A DNA stretch of 64,000 nucleotides from Acinetobacter celticus (GCF_001707755.1 NZ_MBDL01000015.1:1-64000), one strand, 5' to 3'. Numbered from the stretch's first letter, positions 17,963 to 27,391 are shown. Program-made: numbers and translations. The notes: a model not told the origin generated them from the letters alone.

Positions 17963-19216
17963 ATGATTGAAGCATATTTAAAAAAACTTCCCTTTTATGA
18001 CAAGAAATGGTTTCAGTTTGTTTTATTTGTCATCAGACGTTTTGAAGCCGATCGATGCCGTGAACAAGCAGGTTCTTTAACCTACACCACTTTATTTGCC
18101 GTGGTGCCCATGCTCACCGTATTTTTGGTGATCATTTCTTCCATCAAAGCACTAGAACCAGCACGCCAACAATTACAACTCCTGATTTACAGTAACTTCT
18201 TACCCAAAACCACCATTGCTTTCGACAAAGCCCTAAATGCATTTACCGATAAATCGAGCAATTTAACCGTGATTGGGGTGTTGTTCCTCTTTATTACCAC
18301 CGTCATGATGCTGACCAGTATTGAAACGGTATTCAACCGAATTTGGCGGGTGAAAGAAACCCGTGGAGGCATTTTAGGTTTTATGCGCTATTGGACGATT
18401 ATTTCGCTTGGACCTATTTTGCTCGGTAGCGCATTTGTCATTTCATCAACAGCAGCATCTTTAAATGTACTCAGCAATAATTTTTCAGGTTATGAGCTAG
18501 ATGGTGCGTTCGTGTTCTGGTGCATTTCATTTTCACTAACTATTTTGGGTTTCTTTATTTTAAATTGGACTATTCCCAATCGCAGTGTCCCCATTAAGGC
18601 TGCTTTTTTTGCAGGTACTTTTAGTGCCACGCTATTTGAAATGCTAAAGCACCTCTTTGGTTTTGTCATGTCCAACTTTACCAGTTATGAAATTATTTAC
18701 GGCGCTTTTGCTGCTGTGCCCATTTTCCTGCTGTGGATTTTTCTGTCATGGAATATTGTGCTTTTAGGTGTCGAAATTAGCTACGCACTCACAGCATTTA
18801 ATGCCGATACTCATAAACAACGTAAACGTCATGCCGTTATTATGTTGCTTGATTTACTTGAACTTTTTTACCAAAAACAGAAAGTTGGTCAAAGCGTTAA
18901 TGAATCTGAGGCTTTAGAAGTATTGGGCCGTGAAGAAATTGGACGCTGGCCGTCTTATGTACAGATACTAGAAAAACAACATTTGATTATGCGTACTGAC
19001 GACAATAACTATGTTTTGGTTCGCAATCTGTCTCAAATTGATTTCTGGAGCTTCTATTCAGCATTGCCTTATCCCTTACCTCGTCGTAAGGATATCGAGG
19101 ATGTCTGTGGAAATAATCAATGGATAGAAAAAATTGGCCCAGCCCTCATTGAATCCGATGATTATCTGGTGGCAAAATTGGCCATTCCTCTCTCCATCAT
19201 CTTTGAAGAAAAATAA
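17963..19216 (+). CDS. YihY/UPF0761 family inner membrane protein
   Basis: 417 residues. The first about 285 form the YihY/BrkB (former 'ribonuclease BN') domain with six hydrophobic segments; the opening RCREQAGSLTYTTLFAVVPML is the family signature, and TSIETVFNRIWRVKETR follows the second segment. The C-terminal about 130 residues are cytosolic and resemble a winged-helix extension. The family was once thought to be a tRNase, but that activity belongs to another gene; the role here is unknown. A strong terminator follows. Confidence 0.87.
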   Translation: MIEAYLKKLPFYDKKWFQFVLFVIRRFEADRCREQAGSLTYTTLFAVVPMLTVFLVIISSIKALEPARQQLQLLIYSNFLPKTTIAFDKALNAFTDKSSNLTVIGVLFLFITTVMMLTSIETVFNRIWRVKETRGGILGFMRYWTIISLGPILLGSAFVISSTAASLNVLSNNFSGYELDGAFVFWCISFSLTILGFFILNWTIPNRSVPIKAAFFAGTFSATLFEMLKHLFGFVMSNFTSYEIIYGAFAAVPIFLLWIFLSWNIVLLGVEISYALTAFNADTHKQRKRHAVIMLLDLLELFYQKQKVGQSVNESEALEVLGREEIGRWPSYVQILEKQHLIMRTDDNNYVLVRNLSQIDFWSFYSALPYPLPRRKDIEDVCGNNQWIEKIGPALIESDDYLVAKLAIPLSIIFEEK

Positions 19217-19269
19217 CCACTGCCTTCTGTCGATCTCTATTGTTTTAACGCCAGAAGTTCCTCAAATTT

Positions 19270-19302
19270 AAAAAAAGGACTGCTATTGCAGTCCTTTTTT
19301 TA
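19270..19302. terminator. Strong bidirectional terminator
   Basis: AAAAAAAGGACTGC-TATT-GCAGTCCTTTTTTT is a perfect stem with A and T runs. It serves the YihY-type gene (plus) and the FAH-family gene (minus). Confidence 0.9.
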
Positions 19303-19313
19303 ATAACTTCGGC

Positions 19314-19955
19314 TTACTTTACAAAAGTATTCCATACATAGTCTTGAGTCTTACCCGTTAAAGTCATTTTTAACTGATCACCTGAAACTAAGGCCGCCAC
19401 ACCCGCTGGTGTACCTGTCATGATCACATCACCAACGTCTAAAGTAAAAACTTGACTAATATCTGCCAGCAAAGTGCCCACATCAAAAATTAAATGAGAT
19501 GTATCGCCCTTTTGACGTAACTCATCATTGATATGCAAAGTGTAATGTACATCTGCCCAGTCCTGAACCACATCATCCACGGCAATCCAATCGGATAAAA
19601 TACATGAGCCATCGTAAGCTTTTGAACGTTCCCACGGTTGACCTTTTTTCTTCAAGTCATCCTGTACATCACGCAAAGTTAAATCTAAACCCAATGTTAC
19701 AGCGCCAACAGCATCTAAAGCTTTAATTGGATCAGTTTCGCCCTTTAATGGACGGTCAATACGCAACGTGAGCTCACATTCATAATGACAATCACCCAAA
19801 GATCGGTTCCATGTAATACCATCATCTAGCATCGTTAAAGCACTGGGTGGCTTAATAAATAAAACTGGACGGTCTGGTATGGCATTGCCAAGCTCTTTTG
19901 CATGATCTGCATAACTGCGCCCGACACAGACAATTTTTGATGGACGTGTATTCAT
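19314..19955 (-). CDS. Fumarylacetoacetate hydrolase family protein
   Basis: 213 residues, the single-domain bacterial FAH fold (E. coli YcgM-like acylpyruvate hydrolase/oxaloacetate decarboxylase group). N-terminal KIVCVGRSYADHAKELGN, metal-ligand region YECELTLRI, the GLDLTLRDVQ segment followed by SKAYDGSCILSDW, and C-terminal DVIMTGTPAGV are all present. The likely substrates are small acylpyruvates or oxaloacetate, but the exact one cannot be read from sequence. It is separated by 27 bases from the upstream YcxB-like gene on the same strand, so probably co-transcribed. Confidence 0.87.
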   Translation of the reverse strand: MNTRPSKIVCVGRSYADHAKELGNAIPDRPVLFIKPPSALTMLDDGITWNRSLGDCHYECELTLRIDRPLKGETDPIKALDAVGAVTLGLDLTLRDVQDDLKKKGQPWERSKAYDGSCILSDWIAVDDVVQDWADVHYTLHINDELRQKGDTSHLIFDVGTLLADISQVFTLDVGDVIMTGTPAGVAALVSGDQLKMTLTGKTQDYVWNTFVK

Positions 19956-19982
19956 GGTCTTCCCTTTCGTCTTTACTGAATC

Positions 19983-20480
19983 TTACTTTTTGAATGTATT
20001 TTCGAATATGGCTTGATCTGCCGAATTTTCAAAGGCGCGCTTTGGCACAATTACCACGGTGCGATTTTTCATTTCCAACATATAAGTCAATTTACCTGTC
20101 GCAAAATTAGCAACATCGGCATAATGAAAAACATTTTTGCGACCATTGGCATGTAACTCTGCATAGTCCTGATACAAGTCTATACCTTGTTCACTTTTAC
20201 CAAATTGATATTTAACAAATTGGCGCTTAAACATCATCGGTAAAAACCAATAACGCATTAAAATTTGCATAATTAAGAAAAAAGCACCCAAGCCGACATA
20301 ATAACGACCCACGCCATTAAAGCCTAAATAAAAGCCCCAAATAATAATTGCGATACTAATCAATGGAGTAATAAAACGAGTAAATTGTTTTTTGCCAAAA
20401 GTTGCGAGGGCAAAGCCATCTTGAGATTCTTCTAAATCTAGAAAATAACGCAACGATAATGCAGGTTTAGTGTCAGACAT
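19983..20480 (-). CDS. YcxB-like membrane protein
   Basis: 165 residues. Two hydrophobic segments (about 37-53 and 60-77) form a membrane hairpin, followed by a soluble C-terminal half with the pattern YAELHANGRKNVFHYADVANF and a final TVVIVPKRAF segment. This is the layout of the YcxB-like family, whose C-terminal domain is PH-like. Function unknown. Upstream partner of the FAH-family gene. Confidence 0.7.
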   Translation of the reverse strand: MSDTKPALSLRYFLDLEESQDGFALATFGKKQFTRFITPLISIAIIIWGFYLGFNGVGRYYVGLGAFFLIMQILMRYWFLPMMFKRQFVKYQFGKSEQGIDLYQDYAELHANGRKNVFHYADVANFATGKLTYMLEMKNRTVVIVPKRAFENSADQAIFENTFKK

Positions 20481-20650
20481 ACGCTCACATGCACATAATT
20501 GATAGAAATTGAGCTAAATCTTACACCAGATTGCGTATTTTACTGATTCTTTTTCCACAACCATTGCTGGCAATACCGTTTTTATTTTGAAGCTTCAACA
20601 AATGAATAAATAGCAAAGAATGTGATATTTATTTTCAATAATCCAAACGC

Positions 20651-20680
20651 AAAAAAACCGCATCAATGTGCGGTTTTTTA
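20651..20680 (-). terminator. Terminator after tRNA-Arg copy 1
   Basis: On the minus strand AACCGCAC-ATTGATG-CGGTTTTTTT lies about 10 bases past the CCA end of the tRNA at 20692-20768. Confidence 0.85.
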
Positions 20681-20691
20681 ATTCATCAAGT

Positions 20692-20768
20692 TGGTGCGCC
20701 CAGAGAGATTCGAACTCCCGACCCCTTAGTTCGTAGCCAAGTGCTCTATCCAGCTGAGCTATGGGCGC
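20692..20768 (-). tRNA. tRNA-Arg(ACG), copy 1
   Basis: 77 bases with an encoded CCA. The acceptor stem is GCGCCCA/TGGGCGC, the anticodon stem CTTGG/CTAAG with loop CTACGAA (anticodon ACG, reading CGN Arg codons after A34-to-inosine editing), and the T arm GGGAG-TTCGAAT-CTCTC. It is identical to the copies at 21085 and 21210. It has its own promoter at 20787-20814 and its own terminator. Confidence 0.97.
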
Positions 20769-20786
20769 GACGTCTTGATGAGGTGC

Positions 20787-20814
20787 ATTATACGTGATTT
20801 TTCAGTTTTGTTAA
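20787..20814 (-). promoter_or_regulatory. Promoter for tRNA-Arg copy 1
   Basis: On the minus strand TTAACA (20809-20814), a 16-base spacer and TATAAT (20787-20792), located 19 bases before the tRNA 5' end. Confidence 0.7.
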
Positions 20815-21047
20815 GTAGCAAATAATTGAAAACAGCCCGAATGTCTAGTATTTCACCATAAGGCTGAGCACTTGTATTATTTAGCACCATCTCAGATCAA
20901 AATAAGCGTTTACTTATATCAATCAACGGATTTCTGTCGCGCTCGTCATCCAGTTATTTTTGATATTTTGGCAATGCCATTGAAATAGCCACTTCATGCA
21001 ATTCAATCAAAAAGAGAAAATAGCGCGTAGATACCAAATTTCAGGCA
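20815..21047. other. Spacer between tRNA-Arg copies 1 and 2, no gene seen
   Basis: The roughly 315-base interval between the first and second tRNA-Arg genes holds the copy 1 promoter at one end and the copy 2 terminator at the other. In the middle I see no ORF with a ribosome-binding site, no repeat and no attachment-site duplication. Confidence 0.6.
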
Positions 21048-21072
21048 CAAAAAAACCGCTGCTAAAGCGGTT
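21048..21072 (-). terminator. Terminator after tRNA-Arg copy 2
   Basis: On the minus strand AACCGCT-TTAGC-AGCGGTT followed by TTTTT, 12 bases past the tRNA 3' end. Confidence 0.85.
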
Positions 21073-21084
21073 CATTGTTTAAGT

Positions 21085-21161
21085 TGGTGCGCCCAGAGAG
21101 ATTCGAACTCCCGACCCCTTAGTTCGTAGCCAAGTGCTCTATCCAGCTGAGCTATGGGCGC
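21085..21161 (-). tRNA. tRNA-Arg(ACG), copy 2
   Basis: 77 bases, identical to copy 1, with encoded CCA and anticodon ACG. No clear separate promoter was seen in the 48-base spacer to copy 3, so it is probably co-transcribed with copy 3 and tRNA-Ser. Confidence 0.97.
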
Positions 21162-21209
21162 ATTACTTATGTGCCAATAAAGGCGATACGTTACATACAG
21201 TTTACTTAT

Positions 21210-21286
21210 TGGTGCGCCCAGAGAGATTCGAACTCCCGACCCCTTAGTTCGTAGCCAAGTGCTCTATCCAGCTGAGCTATGGGCGC
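21210..21286 (-). tRNA. tRNA-Arg(ACG), copy 3
   Basis: 77 bases, identical to the other two copies, with encoded CCA and anticodon ACG. It lies 14 bases after tRNA-Ser on the same strand, so they share a precursor. Confidence 0.97.
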
Positions 21287-21300
21287 GATATAAGTAAAGT

Positions 21301-21390
21301 TGGCGGTGAGAGAGGGATTCGAACCCTCGGTACAGTTACCCGTACGCATCCTTAGCAGGGATGTGGTTTCAGCCACTCACCCATCTCACC
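21301..21390 (-). tRNA. tRNA-Ser(GCT)
   Basis: 90 bases with a long variable arm, as in class II tRNAs. The acceptor stem is GGTGAGA paired with TCTCACC, the anticodon loop CTGCTAA gives GCT (AGC/AGU Ser codons), the T loop is TTCGAAT and CCA is encoded. First gene of the minus-strand tRNA cluster. Confidence 0.97.
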
Positions 21391-21403
21391 GTAACGTGGC
21401 GCC

Positions 21404-21432
21404 ATAATACAAACTTAACGGCAACACTGCAA
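21404..21432 (-). promoter_or_regulatory. Promoter of the tRNA-Ser/Arg cluster
   Basis: On the minus strand TTGCAG (21427-21432), a 17-base spacer and TATTAT (21404-21409), followed by a GC-rich discriminator (GGCGCCACG). The tRNA-Ser 5' end is 13 bases beyond. Confidence 0.7.
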
Positions 21433-21656
21433 GCAATGCCTCGCGTTTTTTTGCATATTTTTGATCAATTAAATACTTTTTAAACAATTTGGCGAAAGTT
21501 TCATCTAAATAGATAAAAAATGCCTCCTTTACATCCCTAGAAAGCGCAAACATCGTAAAATATAATTTTAAAACACAATATTGCAATCATTTGCGTGCAG
21601 TCTCTGACTGCATGACTTATGCTAAACCTATCTTCTGACTTGAAGCCAAAGACATT

Positions 21657-24113
21657 ATGAAAAATTGGGTCGATCCTGAAGCAAAAGCTGAAGCCGAACG
21701 TTACGAAAACCCCATTCCCAGCCGCAAGCTGATTTTGGACACCATTGAACAGCAGAAGACTGCATTGTCACATGCAGATTTTGTCGAGCACTTTGAAATT
21801 GCCGATCAAAAAAGTATTGAAGCCCTGAGCCACCGCTTAATTGCCATGGTGCGCGACGGCCAACTGATGAAAGACGGATTTAAATTTCAATTGGCTACAG
21901 AACAGCCGACTCATGAAGCAACGGTCTATATCAATAGTAAAGGAATGGGCACGGCCAATATTTCAGGTCATGATGATTTAATGTTGCCTGAACGCGAATT
22001 GCGTCAAGTCTTCAACGGTGACCGCGTCAAAGTGCGCCAAACCTCAGTCGACCGTAAAGGGAAAGCTTGGGGCTTTATTACTGAAGTACTACAACACCGC
22101 GTGAAAGAAATTATTGGTAAAGTTTCTGTACATGATGGCGAATATTTCATTCAGCCTGCCCTGCCGAATGCACATCAACCCATTACCTTAGAAAAAGAAC
22201 TAATTGAACATGCCAAAGTCAATTTAGGTGATTCTGTGCGTGTTGCCATTGATACTTATCCAACCAAGGATGAGTTTGCAACAGGCCATATTGTGCAATC
22301 TATGGCAGACAAAGCCGATACAGAAATTATTATTCCGCAGACCATTTTAGAATTTGGTCTGCCTTATGAATTTCCAGAAGAAGTCATTCAAGAAGCCGAA
22401 AGCTTTAAAGAGCCAACTGCTCAAGACCGTGAAGGCCGTATAGACTTACGTGATTTACCTTTAGTGACTATTGATGGTGAAGATGCACGCGATTTTGACG
22501 ATGCTGTTTTTGCCGAAAAACGTGCAGGTGGTGGTTATCGTGTTGTGGTCGCCATTGCCGATGTCAGTCATTATGTACGTGTAGGCAAACCCTTGGATGA
22601 TGAAGCTCAAGAACGCGGTACGTCAGTGTATTTCCCGCATTTTGTACTGCCGATGTTGCCTGAAGCGCTGTCGAATGGATTATGTTCATTAAATCCAGAC
22701 CTTGACCGCTTATGTATGGTCTGCGATTTAAAACTGTCACGCGCAGGTCGTGTCACCAGTTATGAATTCTATCCATCGGTAATGCACTCACAAGCCCGTC
22801 TGACTTATACCGACGTGGCGCAGTATTTTGATGGTGACAGTCAAGCCGTTCCTGAAAACCGCGATGTCCGTAAATCCTTAAATACCTTGTTCCAGTTGTA
22901 TCAAGTATTAAAAGGTTTACGTGCTGAACGCAGTGCCATGGAATTCGAAACTGTTGAAACCTATATGACCTTTGATGAATTGGGTGGAATTAAAGAAATT
23001 CTACCTCGTTCACGTAATGAAGCGCATAAACTGATTGAAGAATGCATGTTACTGGCGAACGTGGCCGCTGCGGATTATGCATTGAAAAATGAAATTCCAA
23101 TGTTGTACCGTGTGCATGAGCCACCAGAGTTTTCACGCATTCAAAAAGTTCGTGACTATGTGAAGTTGTTGGGAATGAATTTCCCAGAACAGCCGACACA
23201 GGCAGATTATCAAGCAGTCATTGAAGCCACCAAAGACCGAATTGATGCACCAAGTATTCATGCCGTATTACTACGTTCTATGATGCAAGCCTATTATGGC
23301 CCAAATAACGCAGGTCACTTCGGCTTGGCATATGAAGCTTATACACACTTTACTTCGCCAATTCGTCGCTATCCTGACTTATTGCTGCACCGTGCCATTA
23401 AAGCGCAGTTGAAGCAAAAGCCATACCCTATTTCAGGCGCACAGCTCGATGCTGCGGGTGAGCATTTTTCACAAACTGAACGTCGTGCTGATGAAGCATC
23501 TCGCTCTGTGACCACTTGGCTAAAATGCCATTATATGCAACAGCATTTAGGCGAAGAGTTTACTGGTATTGTTTCTGCGGTTGCTGAGTTCGGTCTGTTT
23601 GTTACCTTAAAAGACTTATATGTTGATGGCATGATTCATGTCAGCCAATTGGGCGATGATTTCTTTGTCTTTGATCAACCTAGCCAAAGCTTAATTGGTC
23701 AATCACGTGGACAAACCTTCAGTTTGGGTGATGAAGTTAAAATTAAGGTTGCAGGTGTGAGCTTGGAAGACCGTAAAATTGACTTTGCACTATTACAACA
23801 ACTGACTCATGCGGGTCGTGTGGTTCGTAGTCGTGCACCACGTACCGCAAAACCGACACAACGCGGTGAAGTCAAACCTGCCCCACGTAGTGATACCAAA
23901 GAAGAAGTCTTTTCTGACCGTGCGAATACCAAGGTCAGTGAAGATGGGGAACGTCCCTTTCGAAAGAAAAAAGACAAGTCTAAACCCAGCTCATTCGGCG
24001 CAAAACCTGCTAAAAAACCTTCAAATAAATCTGAAGCAAAGACTAAAGATAAAGTGAAGAAAAAGGCCAAAGTGAAAAAGAAAAAGTCCAATGCGAAAGC
24101 CAAGACTGAGTAA
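21657..24113 (+). CDS. rnr: Ribonuclease R
   Basis: A processive 3'-5' exoribonuclease of the RNB family that degrades structured RNA, rRNA fragments and, with SmpB/tmRNA, stalled mRNAs. 818 residues: N-terminal helix-turn-helix (about 20-85), cold-shock domains (about 85-240), the RNB catalytic domain with GEDARDFDDAVF (about 271-282) carrying the Mg-binding aspartates, an S1 domain (about 635-725), and a long Lys/Ser-rich basic tail (about 730-818). The tail is of the type that binds RNA or SmpB in E. coli. A UUCG-loop terminator follows. Confidence 0.97.
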   Translation: MKNWVDPEAKAEAERYENPIPSRKLILDTIEQQKTALSHADFVEHFEIADQKSIEALSHRLIAMVRDGQLMKDGFKFQLATEQPTHEATVYINSKGMGTANISGHDDLMLPERELRQVFNGDRVKVRQTSVDRKGKAWGFITEVLQHRVKEIIGKVSVHDGEYFIQPALPNAHQPITLEKELIEHAKVNLGDSVRVAIDTYPTKDEFATGHIVQSMADKADTEIIIPQTILEFGLPYEFPEEVIQEAESFKEPTAQDREGRIDLRDLPLVTIDGEDARDFDDAVFAEKRAGGGYRVVVAIADVSHYVRVGKPLDDEAQERGTSVYFPHFVLPMLPEALSNGLCSLNPDLDRLCMVCDLKLSRAGRVTSYEFYPSVMHSQARLTYTDVAQYFDGDSQAVPENRDVRKSLNTLFQLYQVLKGLRAERSAMEFETVETYMTFDELGGIKEILPRSRNEAHKLIEECMLLANVAAADYALKNEIPMLYRVHEPPEFSRIQKVRDYVKLLGMNFPEQPTQADYQAVIEATKDRIDAPSIHAVLLRSMMQAYYGPNNAGHFGLAYEAYTHFTSPIRRYPDLLLHRAIKAQLKQKPYPISGAQLDAAGEHFSQTERRADEASRSVTTWLKCHYMQQHLGEEFTGIVSAVAEFGLFVTLKDLYVDGMIHVSQLGDDFFVFDQPSQSLIGQSRGQTFSLGDEVKIKVAGVSLEDRKIDFALLQQLTHAGRVVRSRAPRTAKPTQRGEVKPAPRSDTKEEVFSDRANTKVSEDGERPFRKKKDKSKPSSFGAKPAKKPSNKSEAKTKDKVKKKAKVKKKKSNAKAKTE

Positions 24114-24124
24114 TTTTCCTACAT

Positions 24125-24152
24125 AAAAAAGAGAGCTTCGGCTCTCTTTTTT
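24125..24152 (+). terminator. Intrinsic terminator of rnr
   Basis: AAAAAAGAGAGC-TTCG-GCTCTCTTTTTT: perfect stem with a stable TTCG tetraloop, 12 bases after the rnr stop. Confidence 0.93.
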
Positions 24153-24355
24153 ATCATCAGCTATATATAAAACAGTGACATCACTTCAAAGTTCACTACA
24201 ACACGCGAAGTAAAATGAATTCTTTTGCCGAAGTTTATGGCAATCAAGAGCCGATTTAATTTATTCACTATAATAAATATGCAGCTAACCTTGATTTCCC
24301 CGACTCCAAGCCCGACATCTATACATAACCTAGAAATTTATACGGCATTAAAATC

Positions 24356-26386
24356 ATGACATTAGAAAAGGCGACTTTGCCCGTTCCGCAATTTGATCAA
24401 ATTACTTTAGACCTCCTTAAACCTCAAATTGAACAGGCCATTCAACAGGGTCAAGCTTTTTTAGAGCATCTAAAAACCGTACCAGAAACCCTTCAAGAAC
24501 AATTACAGACACTGGCAAAAATTGACGAATTAGAAAATAATTTAAGTGAATCTTGGGGTGTACTGTCACATTTAAATGCAGTCATTAACAATGCTGAAAC
24601 TCGTGAAGTTCATCAGGCATTATTACCTGCACTCAGTGAATACTACACTGCATTGGGACAACACACGGCGCTGTATCAAACCTATCAACAGATTCATGAT
24701 GCTTCTATCTTTAACACCTTGCCAGTTGCACAACAAAGTGCCATTAAATTGGCTTTACGTGACTTCAAACTGTCAGGTGTGGCATTAGAAGGCGATGCAA
24801 AAAAACGCTATGCTGAAATTTCTGCACGCCTATCACAATTGTCTTCTGACTTTTCCAATCATGTTCTAGATGCAACCCAAGCTTACTTCAAACCATTAAC
24901 TGAAGATCAGCTTGCAGGCTTACCACAAAGTAGTGTTGAGCTTTTAACACAATATGGCCAACAACGTGAGTTAGAACAAGCTGTCGCGACCTTAGATATT
25001 CCCTCTTATTTGGCTATTATGACCTATGCCTCTGACCGTACTGTACGTGAAGAGTTGTATAAGGCTTACACCACACGAGCATCTGAACAAAGCGTTCTGC
25101 CTGAATTTGACAATACACCAGTGATGGAAGAAATTTTAGGTTTGCGTCAGGAAATGGCTCAAATTTTAGGTTTTCAAAATTATGCAGAATTATCACTGGC
25201 CAGTAAAATGGCACCCGATGTCGACACGGTTCAACAGTTTTTAATTGATTTGGCCGAACATGCGCGCAAGCCTGCAGAAAAGGAAATTGCAGAATTAAAA
25301 GCCATTGCGCTTGAAGATGGCATCACTGAATTACAACCTTGGGATACAGGCTACTATTCAGAAAAATTAAAAATGCAGCAGTTTAATTTATCTCAAGAAG
25401 CATTAAAGCCTTATTTCCCAGCACCTAAAATTTTGCAAGGTCTATTCAGCATCGTCAATCGCTTATACGGCGTCAATGTTGTAGAACGCCAAGCACCCGT
25501 TTGGCATCCAGATGCACGCTATTTTGAATTAGAAGATCAAGGCACCGTCGTTGGTGGATTCTACTTCGACTTATACGCCCGCAGTGGCAAGCGCGGTGGT
25601 GCATGGATGAGCGGATTCCGTTCACGTATGCAAACCGAAAATGGCCTACAAAAACCCATTTGTTATATGGTCTGCAACTTTACCCCACCCGTTGGCGATC
25701 AACCCGCACTCTTCACGCATGATGAAGTCAATACTCTGTTCCATGAGTTTGGTCATGGTTTACATCATATGCTTACAGAGGTTGATAATATTGCCGTCGC
25801 AGGAACGCATGGCGTTGCATGGGATGCGGTCGAACTCCCAAGTCAATTTATGGAATTTTGGACGTGGGACAAAGAAAGCTTAGACCTGCTCAGTGAACAT
25901 ATCGACAGTAAACAAACTTTACCGCAAGACTTATTAAAAGCCTTGTTAGATGCACGTCACTTCCAGTCGGGTATGCAAACCTTGCGTCAAATTGAATTCG
26001 CTTTGTTTGATTTAAATATTCATCGACACACACCAGCTTTGAATGCCACACAAATTCAAAATGTGCTAGATGATATTCGTTCCAAATATGCTGTTGCACC
26101 CACCGCCAGTTACAACCGCTTCCAACATGGTTTTAGTCATATTTTTGCTGGTGGTTATGCGGCAGGCTATTATTCATACAAATGGGCGGAAGTTTTGGCC
26201 AGCGATGCCTTTGATCGTTTTGAACAAGAAGGGATCTTCAACACACAAACTGGAAAAGAGTTTAGAGAGTTTATTCTAGCAGTTGGCGGAAAAGATACAG
26301 CACTTGATGCATTTATCAATTTCCGCGGACGCGAGCCAAAAATAGATGCACTACTACGTCATCAAGGTTGGACGAACGCATCATAA
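24356..26386 (+). CDS. prlC: Oligopeptidase A (M3 family metallopeptidase)
   Basis: A cytosolic zinc endopeptidase that degrades signal peptides and other short peptides. 676 residues, the normal length. The HExxH zinc motif is H463EFGH467 in NTLFHEFGHGLHHML, with the third ligand in the AWDAVELPSQFMEFW segment about 28 residues later. The C-terminal HGFSHIFAGGYAAGYYSYKWAEVL is the M3 substrate-binding loop. It is likely in a unit with yheV, which starts 40 bases after the stop. Confidence 0.95.
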   Translation: MTLEKATLPVPQFDQITLDLLKPQIEQAIQQGQAFLEHLKTVPETLQEQLQTLAKIDELENNLSESWGVLSHLNAVINNAETREVHQALLPALSEYYTALGQHTALYQTYQQIHDASIFNTLPVAQQSAIKLALRDFKLSGVALEGDAKKRYAEISARLSQLSSDFSNHVLDATQAYFKPLTEDQLAGLPQSSVELLTQYGQQRELEQAVATLDIPSYLAIMTYASDRTVREELYKAYTTRASEQSVLPEFDNTPVMEEILGLRQEMAQILGFQNYAELSLASKMAPDVDTVQQFLIDLAEHARKPAEKEIAELKAIALEDGITELQPWDTGYYSEKLKMQQFNLSQEALKPYFPAPKILQGLFSIVNRLYGVNVVERQAPVWHPDARYFELEDQGTVVGGFYFDLYARSGKRGGAWMSGFRSRMQTENGLQKPICYMVCNFTPPVGDQPALFTHDEVNTLFHEFGHGLHHMLTEVDNIAVAGTHGVAWDAVELPSQFMEFWTWDKESLDLLSEHIDSKQTLPQDLLKALLDARHFQSGMQTLRQIEFALFDLNIHRHTPALNATQIQNVLDDIRSKYAVAPTASYNRFQHGFSHIFAGGYAAGYYSYKWAEVLASDAFDRFEQEGIFNTQTGKEFREFILAVGGKDTALDAFINFRGREPKIDALLRHQGWTNAS

Positions 26387-26426
26387 AACGCTTAAAATAC
26401 TGGCCTTAGTTTGATTTAGAGTAAGT

Positions 26427-26645
26427 ATGATGACCATTAAACGTCGTTTCATTGCTGGTGCAAAATGTCCAAAATGTCAGGCGTTAGATCGTGTTGTTAT
26501 GCTGACTTCAGGCAACGATGAATGGATTGAATGCATCGACTGCGGTTATAGTGAAAACCGCCCAACTTATGTGGATGAGCCAGAAGTACCGGCTGTACCA
26601 GATGACGTTGGTGTCATTCAATTCAAGCCTCGTCAGCCCCAATAA
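26427..26645 (+). CDS. yheV: YheV family putative zinc ribbon protein
   Basis: 72 residues. Two CxxC pairs, CPKC (residues 15-18) and CIDC (36-39), form a zinc ribbon; the opening IKRRFIAGAKCPKCQALD and the C-terminal GVIQFKPRQ are conserved in YheV. In E. coli yheV is also close to prlC-type or kef genes; its function is not established. Met2 (26430) is an equally possible start. Confidence 0.9.
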   Translation: MMTIKRRFIAGAKCPKCQALDRVVMLTSGNDEWIECIDCGYSENRPTYVDEPEVPAVPDDVGVIQFKPRQPQ

Positions 26646-26657
26646 CAAGGCTTGTAT

Positions 26658-27077
26658 ATGATTGAAGATCGAAACCACAACCCGAAACTCTTAATCGGGA
26701 TTGCTGGAGGACTAATTGCCGTTATTGCAATCTTTTTGGCCTATCAATGGTTTATTGCATCAAATGTTGAAAATAGTCCCACTTATGAGACTGAATTGAC
26801 TACGCCTGCACAGGTCAAAGCGAAGCCCGCTGAAGCTGTTCCTTTAGCTGAGGCAGAGCCAACGCAAAAACTCATTGAAGAAGATATTCTACAAGCACCT
26901 GTCCCTGAAAATGCCTCTATTGCAAAAGAAGAAATTGCAAAATTGGATGATATTCAATTGCAACTTGCAGAACAGGAAAATACGCTTAAAGCACAACATG
27001 CCGATGCCGATCAGCTCTTAAAGCTAAAAGAAGAGCAAATCAAATTACTTGAAGCGCAGCTTGCGCAAACACACTAA
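26658..27077 (+). CDS. Small membrane-anchored coiled-coil protein
   Basis: 139 residues from the ATG at 26658; AAGG lies 8 bases upstream, whereas the longer frame would need a TTG. One N-terminal membrane segment (about 12-32: LLIGIAGGLIAVIAIFLAYQ) is followed by a Pro/Ala/Glu-rich stretch and a C-terminal coiled coil (about 90-139, heptads of Leu, Gln and Glu). It starts 12 bases after yheV, so the two are co-transcribed. No family recognised. Confidence 0.75.
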   Translation: MIEDRNHNPKLLIGIAGGLIAVIAIFLAYQWFIASNVENSPTYETELTTPAQVKAKPAEAVPLAEAEPTQKLIEEDILQAPVPENASIAKEEIAKLDDIQLQLAEQENTLKAQHADADQLLKLKEEQIKLLEAQLAQTH

Positions 27078-27364
27078 TTTTTAATTCAATTTAGGCTAGA
27101 CGCTTATTAAGGCTCTGGCCTATTTTGTAATAGACCTCACACACTTGCCAGTTTTCAAAATTTGAATGGGCATTGGCAACTTAATCACCCACTTTGCTAC
27201 TTGCATGACGCTATGACTCCAAAATATGAAAGTTTTGAGTGTTATTCCAAGCAAGAAAACTTCTCTAATTAACATCTCTTAGATTGGATCGTGCTTGTTT
27301 TAAGTACAATATTCAGGTTTTATCTCGTTCCTCAACAATACTTTAAGTGAAAATAGGCAAGCAT
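27078..27364. other. Intergenic region, no gene seen
   Basis: About 290 bases between the coiled-coil gene and the terminator of the TRAP permease gene. I see no ORF with a ribosome-binding site, no tRNA and no clear repeat. Confidence 0.5.
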
Positions 27365-27391
27365 AAAAAAAGCGCCCTCAGGCACTTTTTT
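27365..27391 (-). terminator. Intrinsic terminator of the TRAP permease gene
   Basis: On the minus strand AAAAAAGTGCC-TGAG-GGCGCTTTTTTT, with an A run and a T-tract, 34 bases after the stop. Confidence 0.8.

Noticed and set aside
21386..21586. 66-residue minus-strand frame upstream of the tRNA cluster
   Set aside because: It overlaps the tRNA-Ser 5' end and the cluster promoter, has no ribosome-binding site and no recognisable features.
23807..24103. 98-residue hydrophobic frame antisense to the rnr tail
   Set aside because: It mirrors the Lys-rich coding of the RNase R tail (AAA/AAG read as TTT/CTT gives Phe and Leu). No start signal.
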